This document shows, in pieces, positions 27,939-36,625 of a DNA stretch of 59,256 bases. The stretch spans positions 1-59,256 of the forward strand of contig CANFPU010000010.1 in the NCBI GenBank assembly GCA_947448955.1, given 5' to 3'. The notes under the pieces were generated by a model. It was given only the letters and a program-made list of their open reading frames with translations, did not search any database and was not told the origin of the DNA. Made by a program: the position numbers and the translations under genes. Numbering within the stretch: position 1 is the stretch's first letter; each line of letters starts with the position of its first letter. Source of the stretch: Burkholderiales bacterium. Lineage in GTDB: Bacteria; Pseudomonadota; Gammaproteobacteria; Burkholderiales; Burkholderiaceae_C.

Positions 27939-28013
27939 CGGATCTCCTGGGGGACGGTATCGAGGCGCGCCGGGTCGGTTAGCCGCCGATGCGGCCCGGA
28001 GTGGGGGTCTGGC

Positions 28014-29636
28014 TCATGCGGCGGCCAGGACTTGAAAGCCATGGGTACCGTCGCGCCCGAGCTGTTCGACCAGGCCAAATTCCCAGTCGAGGTAGGCCTG
28101 CATCGCTTCACGTGGCGCATCGGTGCCCTCGTAAGGCCGGCGGTAACGGTCGATTCTTGGGCTGGCCAGGCCAGCATCGCCGGCCTCGACTGGCCGACCT
28201 TCAGCGACCCAAGCGCTGTTGCCGCCGGCCAGCGCGGCCACTGGCAGGCGCGTCAGGCTGGCCAGGTCGGCAGCGGCGAAACGCGCCAGCGCGCCGGTGC
28301 CACAGGTGGCGACGACACGCTCGACATTGCCAGTGGCCAGCAAACGGGGCAGTAGCTGCGCCAGCTGCGCGCGCAGCGCCCACCGCGCGCCTGGGACATG
28401 GGCCTTGACATGCTGGGCGCTGGTGCTGAAGTCCAGCACCAGCGTGCTGTGGAGCTGTTGCGCCAGCTGCGTCGGTGTGACCAGCGCCACCTCGGGGAAC
28501 ACCTCGTGGGCGGGTTGCCAGGGCCCCGTCTGGCTGAACTGCGCTGGATCGGTGTCGGTCAACCACCCGACCTGCCAGCCCAGCTGGGCCAGCCAGTGCG
28601 CGGTGATCGCCGCGCGAACGCCGTCAGTCCCGGGCCCGCCATCGGCCAGCACGATGCGCGCGCCGCGCACAGCGGCAAACACATCCGTCTCTTGCACCAG
28701 CTGGCCACCCGGTGCGCTGCCGAAACCGGGCAGGTGACCGGCGGCATATTCCTCGGGTGTGCGGACATCCCAGCAGTAAATCGTGCGGCTGGTGTCGGCC
28801 TGCCAGGCGGCCAGCCTGCCAGCGTCCAGCCGCACCGCACCGGCCCGGTCGGCCAAGGACTGCGCCGGCGCGCGTGCAGCAGACAGGCCCGCCGCACTGG
28901 CCGGGCCAAATCGGCGCTGCTGGCCATGGGCCAGCGTCTGGCCGGCCAGGGTCCAGCCGATCGTGCCGTTGCGCAGCGCCGCCACTGGGTTGGGGATGCC
29001 GGCGTTGACCAGCGACTGGGTGCCGATGATGCTGCGCGTGCGGCCGGCACAGTTGACGATCACCCGGGTCGCGGGGTCGGGCGCCAAGTCCCGCACATGC
29101 AGCACCAGCTCGGCCCCAGGCACGCTCGTGCTGGTGGGGATGCTCATGGTCTGGTACTCGTCGAAGCGCCGCGCGTCGAGCACCACCACGTTGGCACCGC
29201 TGTCGATGAGCGACTGGACGGCTTCGGCCGACAGCGAGGGTGTGTGCCGCTCGTGCTCGACCAACTCGCCGAAGGACTTGCTCGGCACATTGACGTCGCG
29301 AAAAACCTCGCCGCCGCTGGCACGCCAAGCCGCCAGACCATTGCCATCCGGACTGGCCAGCAGATGGACCTGGCGGTATCCCATGGCCTGCAGCTTGCGC
29401 GCTGAGCCGGTTGCCAAGCCTTCGCCAGCGTCGTAGACGGCGATCAGCACATCGCGGCGTGGCAGCCGCCAGGGCGCGTCGAGCTCGATCCGGCCTGCCG
29501 AGAGTTGCACCGCGAACAACGGGTGTTGTTGCGCGTAGGGATCTTCCTCCCGGACATCGATCAACGCGATCTCGGTCTTGGCGAGCAAGGCCTCCCGAAC
29601 GGCCTCGGAGGACAGCATGGGCAGGGCATCGGACAT
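28014..29636 (-). CDS. Four-domain rhodanese-like sulfurtransferase
   Basis: This encodes 540 residues from the ATG at 29636, which shares a base with the TGA of the dioxygenase gene (TGATG). Four rhodanese-fold modules are visible at about residues 5-115, 130-235, 268-370 and 383-480. Modules 2 and 4 keep the catalytic Cys (NCAGRT at C196, TCGTGA at C445). Modules 1 and 3 have Asp in that loop (VYDAGE, LADGGP). This is an alternating inactive-active arrangement. It probably transfers sulfane sulfur or detoxifies sulfur species formed with the neighbouring thiol dioxygenase. A short helical tail follows the last module. Confidence 0.88.
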   Translation of the reverse strand: MSDALPMLSSEAVREALLAKTEIALIDVREEDPYAQQHPLFAVQLSAGRIELDAPWRLPRRDVLIAVYDAGEGLATGSARKLQAMGYRQVHLLASPDGNGLAAWRASGGEVFRDVNVPSKSFGELVEHERHTPSLSAEAVQSLIDSGANVVVLDARRFDEYQTMSIPTSTSVPGAELVLHVRDLAPDPATRVIVNCAGRTRSIIGTQSLVNAGIPNPVAALRNGTIGWTLAGQTLAHGQQRRFGPASAAGLSAARAPAQSLADRAGAVRLDAGRLAAWQADTSRTIYCWDVRTPEEYAAGHLPGFGSAPGGQLVQETDVFAAVRGARIVLADGGPGTDGVRAAITAHWLAQLGWQVGWLTDTDPAQFSQTGPWQPAHEVFPEVALVTPTQLAQQLHSTLVLDFSTSAQHVKAHVPGARWALRAQLAQLLPRLLATGNVERVVATCGTGALARFAAADLASLTRLPVAALAGGNSAWVAEGRPVEAGDAGLASPRIDRYRRPYEGTDAPREAMQAYLDWEFGLVEQLGRDGTHGFQVLAAA

Positions 29637-30238
29637 CACGCGTTTTCCTTGGATCGGTCCCAGAGGTTGGGCACGCTGGTGTTGGAGTAGCCCGACACAA
29701 AGGGCTTGCGGCTGCCGTCCTCGGCATAGACCCAGCGATGCACCGCACCGATGTTGGCGCCGTAGACATGGATGCTGACCGAGGTGTGATCGGCCCAGGC
29801 ATTGCTGACCTGGTGGATGTCGCCGATGCTGGGCGACACCGCCTCAACCTGACCGGGCTGCAATGTCACCGCGTCACCCTGGGCCTGCAGTCGACCGCTG
29901 GCGTCGAAGCCAAAGGGCTGGGCGGTTTCTTGGCCCCGGAGCATGCCGATCAGGCCCCAGACCTGGTGGTCATGGACCGGTGTGCGCTGGCCCGGGCCCC
30001 AGACGAAACTGACCACCGAGAAGCGCTCCAGCGCATCCGCGTGCAGCAGGTACTGGCGGTAGAACGCCGGGTGCGGCTGCGCCAACTCATCGGGCAGCCA
30101 GTCGTCGCGCGCCACCAATTTGGCCAGCGCAGGCCTGACAGCGGCCAGCATCGCGGGTTCGTTGAGGTGCTGGTCAGCCAGGTGGGTGACAGCCACCACG
30201 AAATCGCGCAAGGGCGAATTGCTCACGTCATGCTCCAT
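29636..30238 (-). CDS. Thiol dioxygenase, probably 3-mercaptopropionate dioxygenase type
   Basis: This is a 200-residue cupin of the cysteine dioxygenase family. The three iron ligands are H89, H91 (PVHDHQVWGLIG) and H142 (GDIHQVSN). Ser155, His157 and Tyr159 (SIHVY) and Arg168 fall at the numbers I recall for Azotobacter 3-mercaptopropionate dioxygenase. The Cys that crosslinks to Tyr in mammalian enzymes is Gly here. It adds O2 to a thiol to give a sulfinate. Translational coupling to the rhodanese gene fits a thiol-to-sulfite route. Whether the substrate is cysteine or 3-mercaptopropionate is inferred. Confidence 0.88.
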   Translation of the reverse strand: MEHDVSNSPLRDFVVAVTHLADQHLNEPAMLAAVRPALAKLVARDDWLPDELAQPHPAFYRQYLLHADALERFSVVSFVWGPGQRTPVHDHQVWGLIGMLRGQETAQPFGFDASGRLQAQGDAVTLQPGQVEAVSPSIGDIHQVSNAWADHTSVSIHVYGANIGAVHRWVYAEDGSRKPFVSGYSNTSVPNLWDRSKENA

Positions 30239-30298
30239 GAAAGGCAGGGCTGAGCCCGCCGAAGTGCTGATTTTGGCTGTGGCCGGCGCCCAGTGACC

Positions 30299-31015
30299 TC
30301 AGCCCACGGCCGCCTGGTCGAAGAACTGCGCGACCCAGCGCATCATCAGTGCAGCGTCGACCGGGCGACTGACCTGCTCGAGCGCTCGCTGCAAGGCCTC
30401 GGGCGCCATCGTCGGGGCCATCTCCTCCAGCAGGTCGTCCATGAAGGCGCGGCTGAACTCCGGGTGGAACTGGGTGGCGAAGACCTGGTGGCCGATGGCG
30501 TAAGCCGCGACGGGACAGACCTCGTCGCCGCTGAACACCGTCGCGCCTGGCGGCAGTTCGACGACCTGGTCTTCGTGTGCGGCGTACAGCGTGACGGTCT
30601 GTTGTGCCGGCTGCATCCAGGCCGCGTGTTGCGAAAAATGGGTCGTGACGGCGCCGACACGCATGCCGATGCTCGACCGCCCCACTCGCCCGCCGAGCGC
30701 GTTGGCGATCAACTGGTGGCCGAAGCAGATGCCGAACACCGGGCAGGCAGCGGCGTACAACGCCCGCACCACGACCTCGAGCTGCCGGATCCAAGCGCTG
30801 TCGTCGTTCACCGACGCCGGACTGCCGGTGATCACCACGCCGTCGTACACGGTGGCGTCCGGGGGCCAATGGCCCTCGCTGACACGCCAAGTGTCGAACT
30901 GCCAATTGGGCCGCCACGCTAGCAGACCCGCGGCAACCTTGGCGCCATCGTTGGGGTGGCGTGCGGCAGAGTCGGCAGACTCTTCGAAGGTGGTGAGAAC
31001 GGCGATTCTTCGCAT
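30299..31015 (-). CDS. Class I glutamine amidotransferase domain protein
   Basis: This encodes 238 residues from the ATG at 31015. The nucleophile elbow FGICFGHQLIA and the later THFSQHAAW and FATQFHPEF blocks give the Cys-His-Glu triad of class I glutaminases. It is a stand-alone GATase with no fused synthetase and no recognisable partner in the window. Relatives include GMP-synthase-like amidotransferases and gamma-glutamyl hydrolases of polyamine catabolism. It heads the minus-strand group with the thiol dioxygenase gene 60 bp downstream. Confidence 0.85.
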   Translation of the reverse strand: MRRIAVLTTFEESADSAARHPNDGAKVAAGLLAWRPNWQFDTWRVSEGHWPPDATVYDGVVITGSPASVNDDSAWIRQLEVVVRALYAAACPVFGICFGHQLIANALGGRVGRSSIGMRVGAVTTHFSQHAAWMQPAQQTVTLYAAHEDQVVELPPGATVFSGDEVCPVAAYAIGHQVFATQFHPEFSRAFMDDLLEEMAPTMAPEALQRALEQVSRPVDAALMMRWVAQFFDQAAVG

Positions 31016-31236
31016 GATGAGGCGAGAGTATGACTCGGGCGGCGGGTTGATGCTGCGCATGACGACGGACCCCGCGGCAGCAGCAGATCTTGGCTGGCCA
31101 GCGGCGTGGGCCAACAACGGCTATGGTCGGGAGTCGGCGCCTGCCGACCCGGCCGAGCGCGACCGTTTGGTCGATGGGCGATGATGTTTTTCCTTGGGGC
31201 CATTCCGGGCCCCTTCCACAAGCTGAGGAGACTTTG

Positions 31237-32001
31237 ATGCGAGATCTCAAGAACAAGGTGGCCTGGATCACCGGTGCCGGCAGCGGCATTGGCGCAGGTG
31301 CGGCGTTGGCGTTGGCCGGGGCGGGCATGCGGCTGGTGCTGTCGGGCCGGCGCGAGGCCGAGCTGAACAAGGTGGCGGCGCAGGTGGTGGCGGCTGGCGG
31401 CCAAGCCCGCGTGGCAGTGCTCGATGTGGCCGATGCCGACGCCGCACAGGCGGTGGCGGATGGCATCGCAGCCCAGGAAGGGCGGCTCGACGTGCTGCTC
31501 AACAGCGCCGGCCTGAACATCAAGGCCCGTAATTGGCAGCATTTGCAGCGTGCCGCTTGGGACGAAGTGCTCAACATTGACCTGAACGGCACCTTCTACA
31601 CCTGCCATGCGGTGCTGCCGATGATGCGGGCCCAGCGCGACGGCCTGATCATCAATGTCTCGTCCTGGGCCGGCCGCCATGTCAGCGCCATGACTGGGCC
31701 GGCTTACAGCGCGGCCAAGTTCGGCGTCAATGCGATGACCGAAAGCCTGAACATCGAGGAGGGCCGGCACGGCATACGCGCCACCGCCATGTGTCCGGGT
31801 GAGGTTGCCACGCCCATCCTGGACAAGCGGCCCATCCCGGTCAGCGCCGAGGACCGGGCGCGCATGGTGCAGTCCGACGACTGCGGTGAGCTGGTGCTGT
31901 TCTTGGCGCGGTTGCCGGCCCATGTCTGCATCAACGATGTGACCATCAGTCCGACCTGGAACCGAGGCTACGTTGCCCAGGCGGCGACGATCCCGGCATG
32001 A
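31237..32001 (+). CDS. Short-chain dehydrogenase/reductase (SDR)
   Basis: This encodes 254 residues from the ATG at 31237 with GAGGAG upstream; the longer frame is rejected. All classical SDR residues are present: [20 protein letters not shown] (Ser), and YSAAK (Tyr/Lys). The C-terminal IRATAMCPGEVATPIL block is typical. The substrate is unknown. Its stop overlaps the start of the globin gene (ATGA), so the two products are made together. Confidence 0.92.
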   Translation: MRDLKNKVAWITGAGSGIGAGAALALAGAGMRLVLSGRREAELNKVAAQVVAAGGQARVAVLDVADADAAQAVADGIAAQEGRLDVLLNSAGLNIKARNWQHLQRAAWDEVLNIDLNGTFYTCHAVLPMMRAQRDGLIINVSSWAGRHVSAMTGPAYSAAKFGVNAMTESLNIEEGRHGIRATAMCPGEVATPILDKRPIPVSAEDRARMVQSDDCGELVLFLARLPAHVCINDVTISPTWNRGYVAQAATIPA

Positions 32002-32396
32002 GTTTGACGCCGCTGCTGGAGCACACGCTGGAATTGGTGGCCGATCGCATCGGCGACCCAGGCCCGCGGGTCTTTGAGCGCCTGTTCTTGGAGGCGCCAG
32101 ACCTCTTGGCGCTGTTCAGCAACGATGCCAGTGGTAGCGTGCGCGGCGAGATGTTCCTGCGTGCACTTGAGTGCCTGCAGGACGCCGCCGGCGCAGGCCG
32201 GTTTGCGACCGGACTGGTGGCGGCCGAACACCTGAGCCACCAAGTCTACGGCGTGACGACCGCCCAGTTCGAGCGTTTTTTCGAGATCATCGTCGACTTG
32301 TTCCGCGACACGCTGGGCGCTGATTGGACGCCCGAACTCGAGGCCATTTGGCAGCTTGCGCTGTCGCGTCTACGTGTGGGCGCGGCCGCTCGATGA
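31998..32396 (+). CDS. Single-domain globin-like protein
   Basis: This is a 132-residue all-helical protein with a globin pattern. RVFERLFLEAPDLLALF matches the B-C region of bacterial globins, and AAEHLSHQVYGVTTAQFERFF matches the F-helix to FG region, with H81 in the position of the proximal haem ligand of flavohaemoglobin. The B10 residue is Phe and not Tyr. It lacks the FAD/NAD domains, so it would bind O2 or NO or act as a sensor. It is translationally coupled to the SDR by a 4-bp overlap. Confidence 0.75.
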   Translation: MSLTPLLEHTLELVADRIGDPGPRVFERLFLEAPDLLALFSNDASGSVRGEMFLRALECLQDAAGAGRFATGLVAAEHLSHQVYGVTTAQFERFFEIIVDLFRDTLGADWTPELEAIWQLALSRLRVGAAAR

Positions 32397-32542
32397 CGCC
32401 TGTTCGGCGGGCGCCTTAGCCCTTGCGCACGTGCTGTCCCGATCATCGTTGTGGCGAATTGGGCGTCGCCAAGACCGGCTAGCATCGCGCCGTCCCGGCG
32501 AACTTCGACCCACCCGATCCATCTGACCCCTTGAGGAGATGC

Positions 32543-33520
32543 ATGAAATCACTGACCTCCCTCGCGTCGGCCACGCTGCTGACCCTTGCGCTGATTTCGC
32601 CGCAGCATTTGCAGGCACAGCCGTATCCGAACAAGCCGGTGCGTTTGGTGGTGCCCTACGCCCCAGGCGGTGCGACTGACATCATTTCCCGGGCCTCGGC
32701 GACCGAGCTGAGCAAGACGCTCGGCCAGTCGGTGGTCGTCGATAACCGTCCGGGCGCTGGCGGCAATGTCGGCGCTGAGATGGCTGCAAAGTCTGCGCCC
32801 GACGGCTACACCATGCTGATGTCTCCCAGCAGCCTGCACGGCATCACGCCGTTTTTGTACAGCAAGCTCAATTACGACCCCAACAAAGACCTTGTGCCGG
32901 TCATCGCTTTGGCCTCGTTGGCCAATGTGCTGGTGCTACACCCGGGGGTCAAAGCCAACTCGCTGAAGGAGCTGATTGCGCTGGCCAGGGCGCAGCCGGG
33001 CAAGCTCTCCTGCGCTTCGAGCGGCAGCGGATCGACGATCCATATGTCGTGCGAAATGTTCAAGCAGATGCTCGGGCTGGACATCATTCATGTGCCGTAT
33101 CGGGGAAGCGGTCCGGCGCTGACCGACCTGCTGGGCGGGCAGGTGCACATGATGTTCGACAACATCCCTTCGGCGATTTCGCATATCCGCTCGGGCAAGT
33201 TGCGCGCGCTGGCCACCACCGGTGGGACGCGTGCCTTGGCACTGCCCGAGTTGCCGACGATGGTCGAGGCGGGCGTGCCCGGGTACGAGTCCACCGCTTG
33301 GTTCGGCCTGGCGATGCCCGCAGGCACGCCGAAGGAGATCATCGTCCGGATGAATGTCGAAGGTCAGAAGGCCACCAAGTCGCCTGACTTCGTCAAGCGA
33401 ATGAACGACCTGGGCTACGAGATCGTCGGCGGCACGCCGGAGCAGATGGGTGCGATGATCCAGGACGAGATCAGGCGCTGGGGCCCCATCGTCAAGGCGT
33501 CTGGCGCGAAGGTGGACTGA
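32543..33520 (+). CDS. Tripartite tricarboxylate transporter-type (Bug) substrate-binding protein
   Basis: This encodes 325 residues from the ATG at 32543 with GAGGAG upstream. The signal peptide (TLLTLALISPQHLQA) is followed by PNKPVRLVVPYAPGGATDIISR, the Bug-family opening, and by NRPGAGGNVGAEMAAKSAPDGYT. Bug proteins bind small carboxylates in the periplasm and are very abundant in Burkholderiales, often as orphans. No TctA/TctB membrane partner is seen in the window. Confidence 0.93.
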   Translation: MKSLTSLASATLLTLALISPQHLQAQPYPNKPVRLVVPYAPGGATDIISRASATELSKTLGQSVVVDNRPGAGGNVGAEMAAKSAPDGYTMLMSPSSLHGITPFLYSKLNYDPNKDLVPVIALASLANVLVLHPGVKANSLKELIALARAQPGKLSCASSGSGSTIHMSCEMFKQMLGLDIIHVPYRGSGPALTDLLGGQVHMMFDNIPSAISHIRSGKLRALATTGGTRALALPELPTMVEAGVPGYESTAWFGLAMPAGTPKEIIVRMNVEGQKATKSPDFVKRMNDLGYEIVGGTPEQMGAMIQDEIRRWGPIVKASGAKVD

Positions 33521-33635
33521 TCTGAACTGGCGACCTGTCACATCCGTCCTCTGGAGGGGCCGGTCGCCACGCTGGAATTGCCGGATCGCTGCGAGCCCGG
33601 CGACCGCCGATACGCCGTAGGCCAGCAAACCCGCG

Positions 33636-34730
33636 ATGACTGACCAAGATCACCTGCTCGACCTCTTCAGTGCTGATTACGCGACGGCTCGCGCGCGCTG
33701 GCTGGCGCTGGCCGGGGCGCGCGGGCTGGCGGTCGAGTCGCATCTGCACCCGCTGCGCGGCCCGGCGGGCGAGTTGCTGGCCGTCGACGTGGTGCGCGAC
33801 GGGCCGGCCGACGCGCCGAACGTGTTGCTGACCACCAGCGGTGTTCACGGTGTTGAAGGACATGTCGGCTGCGGCATCCAGGCTGGGCTGCTGCGGATGG
33901 GGCCGCGCGAGCTCGGCGACGAGGCGACCGCGCTGGTCCATGTCCACGCGGTCAACCCCTACGGCTTCGCCTGGACCCGTCGCGTGACGCAAGAGAACGT
34001 CGACCTGAACCGCAACTTCATCGACTTCGGCCAGCCCCTGCCGGACCATCCCGATTACGCCGCACTGCATCCATTGCTGCTGCCTGAGCGCTGGCCGCCG
34101 ACGGCAGGCAACGAGACCGCATTGGCCGCTGCGTTGGATGCGATGGGCCCGCGTCGGGCCCAGATCGCCATCACCAAGGGTCAGCACAGCCACCGTGACG
34201 GCCTGTACTACAGCGGCGTCGAGCCGACCTGGAGTCACCGCGTGTTTCGAGAGGTGCTGCGCCGGCACGCTGGGTCCTGTCAGCGCCTGGCCTGGATCGA
34301 CCTGCATTCGGGCCTGGGGCCGTTCGGCGTCGGCGAGCGCATCTTTGCTTGCGATGACGGTGTTCATGCGCTGCAGCGCGCGCGCCGGTGGTGGGGCGAA
34401 CGGGTGACCTCGGTTCATACCGGCACCTCGACCAGCATCCCGATGACCGGTCCGATCCAGCATGCGGTCTACGGCGAATGCCCGCAGGCCGAGTACACCG
34501 GGATTTGCCTGGAGTTCGGCACCATCGCACTGCCTCAGATGTTGTTCGCGCAGCGGGCCGAGCATTGGCTGGCCGAGCATCCCGAGGCAGATCCTGGGTT
34601 GGCCCGATCGATCAAGCGAGCCCTGCGCGACGCTTTCTACCCGGACGACGAAGCCTGGAAGCGCGCCGTCTGGTCGCAGGGGCTAGAGGCGACAAGACAG
34701 GCTTTGGCCGGGCTGCGTCAGTCGCCATGA
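33636..34730 (+). CDS. DUF2817 protein, M14-like zinc peptidase fold
   Basis: This is a 364-residue protein with M14 carboxypeptidase-like zinc-binding blocks: GVHGVEGHVG (His and Glu), VNPYGFAWTRRVTQENVDLNRNF, IDLHSGLG (third His), and CLEFGT near the C-terminus (possible catalytic Glu). This matches DUF2817. Relatives act on small amide or peptide substrates. It lies 66 bp upstream of the amine dehydrogenase operon on the same strand and may be co-transcribed with it, but a role there is not shown. Confidence 0.85.
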   Translation: MTDQDHLLDLFSADYATARARWLALAGARGLAVESHLHPLRGPAGELLAVDVVRDGPADAPNVLLTTSGVHGVEGHVGCGIQAGLLRMGPRELGDEATALVHVHAVNPYGFAWTRRVTQENVDLNRNFIDFGQPLPDHPDYAALHPLLLPERWPPTAGNETALAAALDAMGPRRAQIAITKGQHSHRDGLYYSGVEPTWSHRVFREVLRRHAGSCQRLAWIDLHSGLGPFGVGERIFACDDGVHALQRARRWWGERVTSVHTGTSTSIPMTGPIQHAVYGECPQAEYTGICLEFGTIALPQMLFAQRAEHWLAEHPEADPGLARSIKRALRDAFYPDDEAWKRAVWSQGLEATRQALAGLRQSP

Positions 34731-34795
34731 TGACGCCTTGGGTCAAGTGCCCCGAGGTGTCCGCCGAATTGTTCGTTGACCGCAGGAGATCCAAG

Positions 34796-35995
34796 ATGCA
34801 AACACCCCGCCGGCCGCCGCTTGAACGCCTACGCGCTTGGGCCGCTGTTGCGCTGCTCTCTGGCCTGCTGTCGACCGGCCAGGCTTTGGCGCAGCGCCCG
34901 GTGCCGCCCGAATTGCCTGCCGAGACCTTGGGCACGGCCACGCTCGCAGGCGCCAGCACCGAGCGCATCTATGTCGCTGACTTCGTGATTGCCCACATCA
35001 TCGATGGCCGCATCCGCGTCTTCGACGCCCGCGGCGGCAAGCTGCTGGGCATGGTCAACACCGGCTACGCAGGCAACTTCGCGCTGAGCGCGAAGTCCGA
35101 CGAGATCTACGTCGCGACGACCTACCTCAGTCGCGGCGGGCGAGGCGAGCGCTACGACGTGCTCGAGGTCTGGGACAGCACGACGCTGGGCTTCAAGTAC
35201 GAGGTGCTGCTGCCGCCCAAGCGGGCCCAGGCGCTGAACTACCGCGGCCTGGTGCGGCCGACCGGCAACGGCCGCTTTGTGCTGGTGCAGAACGCCACGC
35301 CGGCAACGTCGATCACCGTGGTCGATCTGGCCGAACGCAAGGTGGCCGCCGAGGTGCCGACGCCGGGCTGCTGGGGCGTGCTGCCAGCTGCCAGCCACCC
35401 GTCGCGCTTCTCGATGCTGTGCGGCGACGGCAAGGTCGCAACCGTCACGCTCGACGATAAAGGCCAGGTGGTCGAGCGTCAGGTCGGCGAAAAACTCTTC
35501 GACGCCGACAACGATGCTTGGTTCCACAGCGCCGAGCAGGTCGGCGACCGCTACTTCTTCGTCTCGTTCAAGGGCATGCTGACCGAGCTGGATTTGTCGG
35601 GGCCGGTGGCCTCGGTCAAGTCGGCCAAGAACCTGGTCAGCGCAGCGGACCAGAAAAAGGGCTGGCGTCCGGGCGGCTACCAGCAATTCGCAGTCCACCC
35701 TTCGGGCCGCTGGGCGGTGGTGGCGATGCACGATCAGGGCCGCGAGGGCTCGCACAAATCACCTGCCAAACAGCTGTGGACCTTCGACCTGAACTCGGGC
35801 CGGCGGGTCGCCGTCTCGCCCGGGCTGGGCACGGTTGCGCTCACCTTTTCCAAGAGCGGCCGGCGGCTGCAGGCACTCGACGGCGTGACCAGCGCGATGC
35901 ATGTCTGGCCTTGGTCCGAAGGCGGGCGGCTCAAGAAGGGCCTGGTGGTCAAGCCGGCGGGCGAGGTCGCACTGCAGCTCGAATCGCATGACTGA
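34796..35995 (+). CDS. aauB: Aromatic amine dehydrogenase large (alpha) subunit
   Basis: This encodes 399 residues from the ATG at 34796 with AGGAG 6 bp upstream. A signal peptide (AAVALLSGLLSTGQALAQ) is followed by the seven-bladed propeller of MauB/AauB proteins, with blocks such as RIYVADFVIAHIIDGRIRVFD, GYAGNFALSAKSDEIYVATTY and HPSGRWAVVAMHDQG. It forms the scaffold of the alpha2beta2 periplasmic enzyme that deaminates primary amines to aldehydes. The order large subunit-E-D-small subunit is that of aau and mau operons. The downstream genes and small-subunit spacing favour the aromatic-amine type. Confidence 0.9.
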   Translation: MQTPRRPPLERLRAWAAVALLSGLLSTGQALAQRPVPPELPAETLGTATLAGASTERIYVADFVIAHIIDGRIRVFDARGGKLLGMVNTGYAGNFALSAKSDEIYVATTYLSRGGRGERYDVLEVWDSTTLGFKYEVLLPPKRAQALNYRGLVRPTGNGRFVLVQNATPATSITVVDLAERKVAAEVPTPGCWGVLPAASHPSRFSMLCGDGKVATVTLDDKGQVVERQVGEKLFDADNDAWFHSAEQVGDRYFFVSFKGMLTELDLSGPVASVKSAKNLVSAADQKKGWRPGGYQQFAVHPSGRWAVVAMHDQGREGSHKSPAKQLWTFDLNSGRRVAVSPGLGTVALTFSKSGRRLQALDGVTSAMHVWPWSEGGRLKKGLVVKPAGEVALQLESHD

Positions 35996-36000
35996 TGCCC

Positions 36001-36043
36001 GACGAAAAGCGCCCGATGAAAAGCGCCCGATGAAAGGCGTTCG
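36001..36043 (+). repeat. 14-bp tandem repeat forming a micro-ORF chain between aauB and aauE
   Basis: Three units GACGAAAAGCGCCC, GATGAAAAGCGCCC and GATGAAAGGCGTTC are followed by GATG, whose ATG (36044) starts aauE. From the aauB stop the frames chain by overlap: TGA/ATG at 35993-35997 opens a 12-codon frame ending at 36033. Its TGA overlaps an ATG at 36030 that opens a 5-codon frame ending at 36047, whose TGA overlaps the aauE ATG. AAAGG in the last unit serves as the aauE ribosome-binding site. Confidence 0.85.
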
Positions 36044-36625
36044 ATGACAGACGCCGTCAACATCGCCTTCGTCAGTGCCGCTGGACTGGGCGCTGTCGAT
36101 CCGCTGCTGGTCTGGATCGCCGTGGCCTGCATCGCCACATTGCTGGCCCAAGCAGCGGTCGCGAAGTGGGCCGATCTGGCGCTGCTCGCACAACACCTGG
36201 CCGCCTACGGTCTGCCTGCGGCGGCTTTGCGTGCTGGCGCGCTGGCGCTGCCGATGGCCGAGGGCACTGTGGCCTTGCTGCTGCTGACGCCGCTGCGTGG
36301 TCTGGGTGCGCTGCTCGCTGCCTGTCTGCTGGCGGCTTATGCCGCGCTGATGGCCTGGCACCGCTGGCGCGGGCATGAACTCGACTGCGGCTGCGGCGGT
36401 GAGCCGTTGCCCTTGTCCTGGGCGCTGGTGCTGCGCAACCTCGGCCTGGCCTTGCTGGCGGTTGTCGCGGCCGCGCCGCTGACCACGCGTGAGATGGGCC
36501 TGGCCGATTTCTTCGTCGTCGCCGCAGCGCTGCTGCTGGGCACGCTGTTGTACGCCGCACTGAACCAGTTGCTGCGCCATCGCCGCGGGATGGCGTCGCG
36601 CAACACGCTTTGGAGGAGGTCCTGA
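36044..36625 (+). CDS. aauE: MauE-like membrane protein for small-subunit maturation
   Basis: This is a 193-residue inner-membrane protein with about five hydrophobic helices (for example LLVWIAVACIATLLAQAAVA and LLAACLLAAYAALMAW). The cysteine motif DCGCGG at 114-119 is characteristic of MauE/DoxX-like proteins and suggests thiol-redox transfer. In the related methylamine system MauE is required with MauD for export and disulfide formation of the small subunit. Its TGA overlaps the aauD start (TGATG). Confidence 0.9.
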   Translation: MTDAVNIAFVSAAGLGAVDPLLVWIAVACIATLLAQAAVAKWADLALLAQHLAAYGLPAAALRAGALALPMAEGTVALLLLTPLRGLGALLAACLLAAYAALMAWHRWRGHELDCGCGGEPLPLSWALVLRNLGLALLAVVAAAPLTTREMGLADFFVVAAALLLGTLLYAALNQLLRHRRGMASRNTLWRRS

